DNA of 64,000 nucleotides from Flavihumibacter profundi. Lineage in GTDB: Bacteria; Bacteroidota; Bacteroidia; Chitinophagales; Chitinophagaceae. The position numbers were made by a program, and so were the translations under genes. The stretch lies in NCBI RefSeq assembly GCF_020076305.1, contig NZ_JAIQXE010000004.1:434001-498000 (forward strand), given 5' to 3'. Positions 61,490 through 64,000 of this stretch are shown piece after piece. The number at the start of each line of letters is the position of its first letter. Within the stretch, counting starts at the first letter, position 1. The notes beneath the pieces were generated by a model. The model was not told the DNA's origin and made no database searches. It saw only the letters and a program-made list of their open reading frames with translations.

Positions 61490-63046
61490 AATGATTGTAC
61501 CTTCAGGTAAGGTCACGGTGAAAGTTGTCCCTTTGTTAAGTTCACTTTCTACAAGAATTTCCCCATTTAACAGGTCTATATAGCGCTTTACTATATGAAG
61601 GCCTAATCCGGTACCCTGGATATTAAAAGCATTCTTCGCCCTGAAAAAACTACCAAACAAATAAGGCTGGTCTTCTTCTGCGATACCAATTCCGCTGTCT
61701 TTCACTACCAGTTTAAGTGTATGGTCATGATTATTTACTGTTATTCGTATTGATGTACCTGTTGGCGAAAACTTAACCGCATTGCTAAGAAGGTTAATCA
61801 GGATATGTTTAATAAGGCGTTTGTCTGTTGAAAAATGGGCATCCCCCACCAGAATGGTATCAATCTTTTGTCCATCCTTAAGCATCGGCTTCAATTCATC
61901 TTCCAGGTCTTCAACCAGGTTATGAATATTGACACTGGAAATTTGGGTTTCCACTTTGCCTTCTTCCAGTTTTCCAAAGGAGAGAAAATCCTCCAGCAGA
62001 TCATTCAGGTGCTTAACAGCATCTTTTACACGTAAAATATGCTTATCTCGTTGTGGCTGTTCTTCCGTTTGCTGATAACGGCCAATTAAAGCAGAAGAGG
62101 ATAATATGGTACTCAGCGGCGTCCTGAATTCATGGGATGCCATCGACACAAAGCGCGATTTTATTTCGTTCAACTCTTTTTCTTTGTTCAGCGCCTCCTC
62201 CAGTTCATGCTGCGAACGCTCCAGTTCCTGCAGGGCTTCCTTTAAGATAAGCGTCCGCTCTTCCACCTTTGTTTCAAGGTTTGCGTTTAGTTTCCGTACA
62301 TCATTGGTTACTTTTTCCAGTTGTTCCTTCTGTTGCAATAATTTTATTTCAGCCTCTTTTCTTTGCGTAATATCTATAATGAAAGCAATTACAAAATTTT
62401 GCTTTTTATGTTTGAAATGACTGAGGCTGATCTCAACCGGAAACTCTGAACCATCTTTCTTTTTGGCAAAGAGGTCACGCCCCTGACCCATCCTGCGATT
62501 ACTGGGGTTTTCCACAAAATTTTCCCGGTATTGAACATGGTTTGCCTGAAACCGCTGTGGAATAAGCGATTCAATGGTTTTTCCAAGTAATTCATTTTTA
62601 TTATAACCCAATAATCTTTCTGCTTCGGGATTACCAAGAATAATTTCCCCATTGCCATTTGTAAGAATAATTCCTTCCGTGGCAAATTCAAAAAGTGCAG
62701 TAACCTGGCGCCTTTCCCTATCAAGACTCCTGTATAATTTTTTCTGGTATATAACCAGTAGCATGGTCATTATGATTACAACAGCAGAAAATAAGTGCTG
62801 CAGAAATAGTTGGGGCGCAGGGATTGATGAGTCAGGGTTAAAGGACGAAACCAAAACAAGTGCAAGGCCACAAAAACCAAAAATCCGTGTATAGCTATCG
62901 TCATTTAAAAATATAGTAAGCAGGATAGCTATGATATAGCCGCCATCAAAAAAGCTGTAATCGGGTTGATTGTACTGCATTACTGCAGTCACCAGGATTA
63001 CAATACAGCTGAATAAAACAAGAGGAAGAGGTTTTTCTTTAAACAT
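61478..63046 (-). CDS. PAS sensor histidine kinase
   Basis: A 522-residue kinase. About four N-terminal helices (residues 1-95) precede a PAS domain (about 112-230, with FATEGIILTNGNGEIILGNPEAERLLGYNKNELLGKTIE) and a coiled coil. The HisKA domain follows with His305 in SMASHEFRTPLSTILSS, then an ATPase domain with LSNAVKFSP, DSGIGIAEED and GTGLGLHIV. It lacks a receiver. It is a natural partner candidate for the REC-Crp regulator at the other end of the cco cluster. TAACTTTA lies three bases before the ATG. Confidence 0.9.
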   Translation of the reverse strand: MFKEKPLPLVLFSCIVILVTAVMQYNQPDYSFFDGGYIIAILLTIFLNDDSYTRIFGFCGLALVLVSSFNPDSSIPAPQLFLQHLFSAVVIIMTMLLVIYQKKLYRSLDRERRQVTALFEFATEGIILTNGNGEIILGNPEAERLLGYNKNELLGKTIESLIPQRFQANHVQYRENFVENPSNRRMGQGRDLFAKKKDGSEFPVEISLSHFKHKKQNFVIAFIIDITQRKEAEIKLLQQKEQLEKVTNDVRKLNANLETKVEERTLILKEALQELERSQHELEEALNKEKELNEIKSRFVSMASHEFRTPLSTILSSSALIGRYQQTEEQPQRDKHILRVKDAVKHLNDLLEDFLSFGKLEEGKVETQISSVNIHNLVEDLEDELKPMLKDGQKIDTILVGDAHFSTDKRLIKHILINLLSNAVKFSPTGTSIRITVNNHDHTLKLVVKDSGIGIAEEDQPYLFGSFFRAKNAFNIQGTGLGLHIVKRYIDLLNGEILVESELNKGTTFTVTLPEGTIISVA

Positions 63047-63054
63047 ATTTAAAG

Positions 63055-63636
63055 TTACAGCAGCAAGCCGTTAATTTGTGCATATTGTAATAACAATATT
63101 GTTTTAGCATCCTTTATTTCACCAGATCTTACCATTGCCAGTGCATCTTTAAAATTGTATTCAAGCACTTCAATATCTTCATGGTCTTGTGCCACTCCAC
63201 CACCTTTACCCAATTTCATTTCCTTTTCATAAGCAGCAACAAAAAAATGGAGGATTTCAGTGACAGAGCCTGGTGACATATACGCTTCAAATATTTTTTC
63301 AACATCTTTAATTTTATAACCAGTCTCTTCTTCAGTTTCGCGCCTGATACAATCTTCAGGATGGTCGTTATCCAAAAGTCCGGCACAAGCTTCAATAAGC
63401 ATACCGGTTTCATTACCATTAATGTAGGTTGGCAACCTGAATTGCCTGGTGAGAATTACAGTTCCGGCTTGTTTATTATACAATAATATTGTTGCACCAT
63501 TTCCCCGGTCATATGCTTCACGGTTAAGCTGTTGCCATACACCATTATTATCACGGTAATCAAAAATGATCTTCTTAAGTATATACCAATTATCAGATAA
63601 TATTTTTGTCTCGAGGATTTTTACGCGATCATTCAT
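63055..63636 (-). CDS. nudK: NUDIX hydrolase, NudK-like
   Basis: A 193-residue NUDIX protein. The box reads GLLDNDHPEDCIRRETEEETGY, with the acidic cluster REtEEEtG intact. The overall sequence, including an AG-like ACAGLLDN context, matches GDP-mannose pyrophosphatase (NudK). It ends eight bases before the kinase start and may be co-transcribed. Exact substrate unconfirmed. Confidence 0.85.
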   Translation of the reverse strand: MNDRVKILETKILSDNWYILKKIIFDYRDNNGVWQQLNREAYDRGNGATILLYNKQAGTVILTRQFRLPTYINGNETGMLIEACAGLLDNDHPEDCIRRETEEETGYKIKDVEKIFEAYMSPGSVTEILHFFVAAYEKEMKLGKGGGVAQDHEDIEVLEYNFKDALAMVRSGEIKDAKTILLLQYAQINGLLL

Positions 63637-64000
63637 GAATTACTAATTGATACAACGTAATTTAATTATTCCGTTTAGGATATCTACTAAAAAACAGTTA
63701 GTTAAACTACTAATTTTACTGAAATGCAGGCTGGTATTGGGTACAACTACTCGACAATAGCAGTCCATTCATCGAAAAAACACTATCAATACTTGTATTT
63801 TCCGAATTCTGAAACAATCTTTGTACAGTTGATCGGTAATAATGTAACCTGCGCGGCAGGAAAATTTTTAAAAATTCCAAAATCTTTGAAAACCAAAGTT
63901 TCGCAACAATACCTATGAGGAATATATATTTCCTTACCCACAGTTGATTTTATGAAAACTTTGTACCCCCATTTGTCTAGCCAGGTTTTGGTAAACAAAA
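63637..64000. other. AT-rich right end without a confident gene
   Basis: The last 364 bases are AT-rich. A 64-codon plus-strand frame (63724-63918) and an overlapping minus-strand frame (from the right edge to 63786, no ATG, possibly a gene end) exclude each other. No RNA or repeat was recognised. Confidence 0.4.
63724..63918 (+). CDS. possible small protein
   Basis: A 64-residue frame (MQAGIGYNYSTIAVHSSKKH at the start) without a recognised family or membrane segment. TAATTTTA, one mismatch from the -7 consensus, is five bases before the ATG. The overlapping minus-strand frame is equally possible, so this is a weak call. Confidence 0.3.
   Translation: MQAGIGYNYSTIAVHSSKKHYQYLYFPNSETIFVQLIGNNVTCAAGKFLKIPKSLKTKVSQQYL

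Noticed and set aside
63786-63998. Minus-strand frame at the right edge
   Set aside because: It lacks an ATG and conflicts with the plus-strand frame; it may be the end of a gene outside the window, but this cannot be decided here.

Overview
The window reads as chromosome of a member of the Bacteroidota, most likely class Chitinophagia (Chitinophagaceae-like). Supporting signs are promoters of the form TTTG-N20/21-TAnnTTTG, a short (289-residue) primary sigma factor without region 1.1, a fused CcoNO oxidase subunit, a short NuoG, ExbB-ExbD-ExbD-TonB clusters and a DUF5117-type zinc protease. This placement rests on protein and promoter recognition only.

Layout. 1-2713: AT-rich right end of an integrated element (partial gene, two helix-turn-helix proteins, tyrosine recombinase) abutting the 3' end of mnmE, the kind of site used by Salmonella genomic island 1. 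2696-8008: mnmE, a DJ-1/PfpI protein and an exbB-exbD-exbD-tonB operon. 8285-12296: exported zinc protease and an ABC permease. 12362-26007: all fourteen complex I genes (nuoA to nuoN, minus strand), interrupted between nuoF and nuoG by a decayed GxxExxY-family gene bounded by inverted repeats. 26148-29868: TPR protein, PstS-like lipoprotein, small membrane protein and a second TonB. 29979-37966: ptp-hisS, rlmN, a Spy-like protein, two pseudouridine synthases, an amidohydrolase and a peroxiredoxin. 38028-40981: DNA polymerase IV and a three-gene block (unknown, Crp-like, DinB-like) bracketed by GC-rich palindromes. 40985-44423: rimM, rpsP, ffh, rpoD. 44742-50858: START-like protein, unknown gene, LptF/G permease, exported Mn-type superoxide dismutase, CDF transporter, M20 peptidase, S4 protein. 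51081-63636: cbb3 oxidase cluster (ccoI-ccoS-ccoNO-ccoQ-ccoP-ccoG-ccoH-tauE) between a response regulator fused to a Crp-type output and a PAS histidine kinase, then a NudK-like hydrolase.

Functionally, complex I feeds electrons to quinone and the cbb3 oxidase is a high-affinity terminal oxidase. The REC-Crp regulator is encoded divergently from the cco genes. The gap between them holds two Crp/FNR-like dyads 22 bp apart, and a third lies before ccoS. This suggests a compact FixLJ-K-like oxygen or redox circuit; direct evidence is limited to the domains and sites.

The most unusual non-coding signals are (i) a heptamer repeat family (GGTGAAT/ATTCACC) at several intergenic sites, one forming a large inverted pair around a terminator; (ii) the GxxExxY relic with terminal inverted repeats inside the nuo operon; (iii) -7 boxes only 3-9 bases before start codons, suggesting leaderless mRNAs; (iv) a possible small RNA in the integrated element. 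No rRNA, tRNA or CRISPR array was seen.
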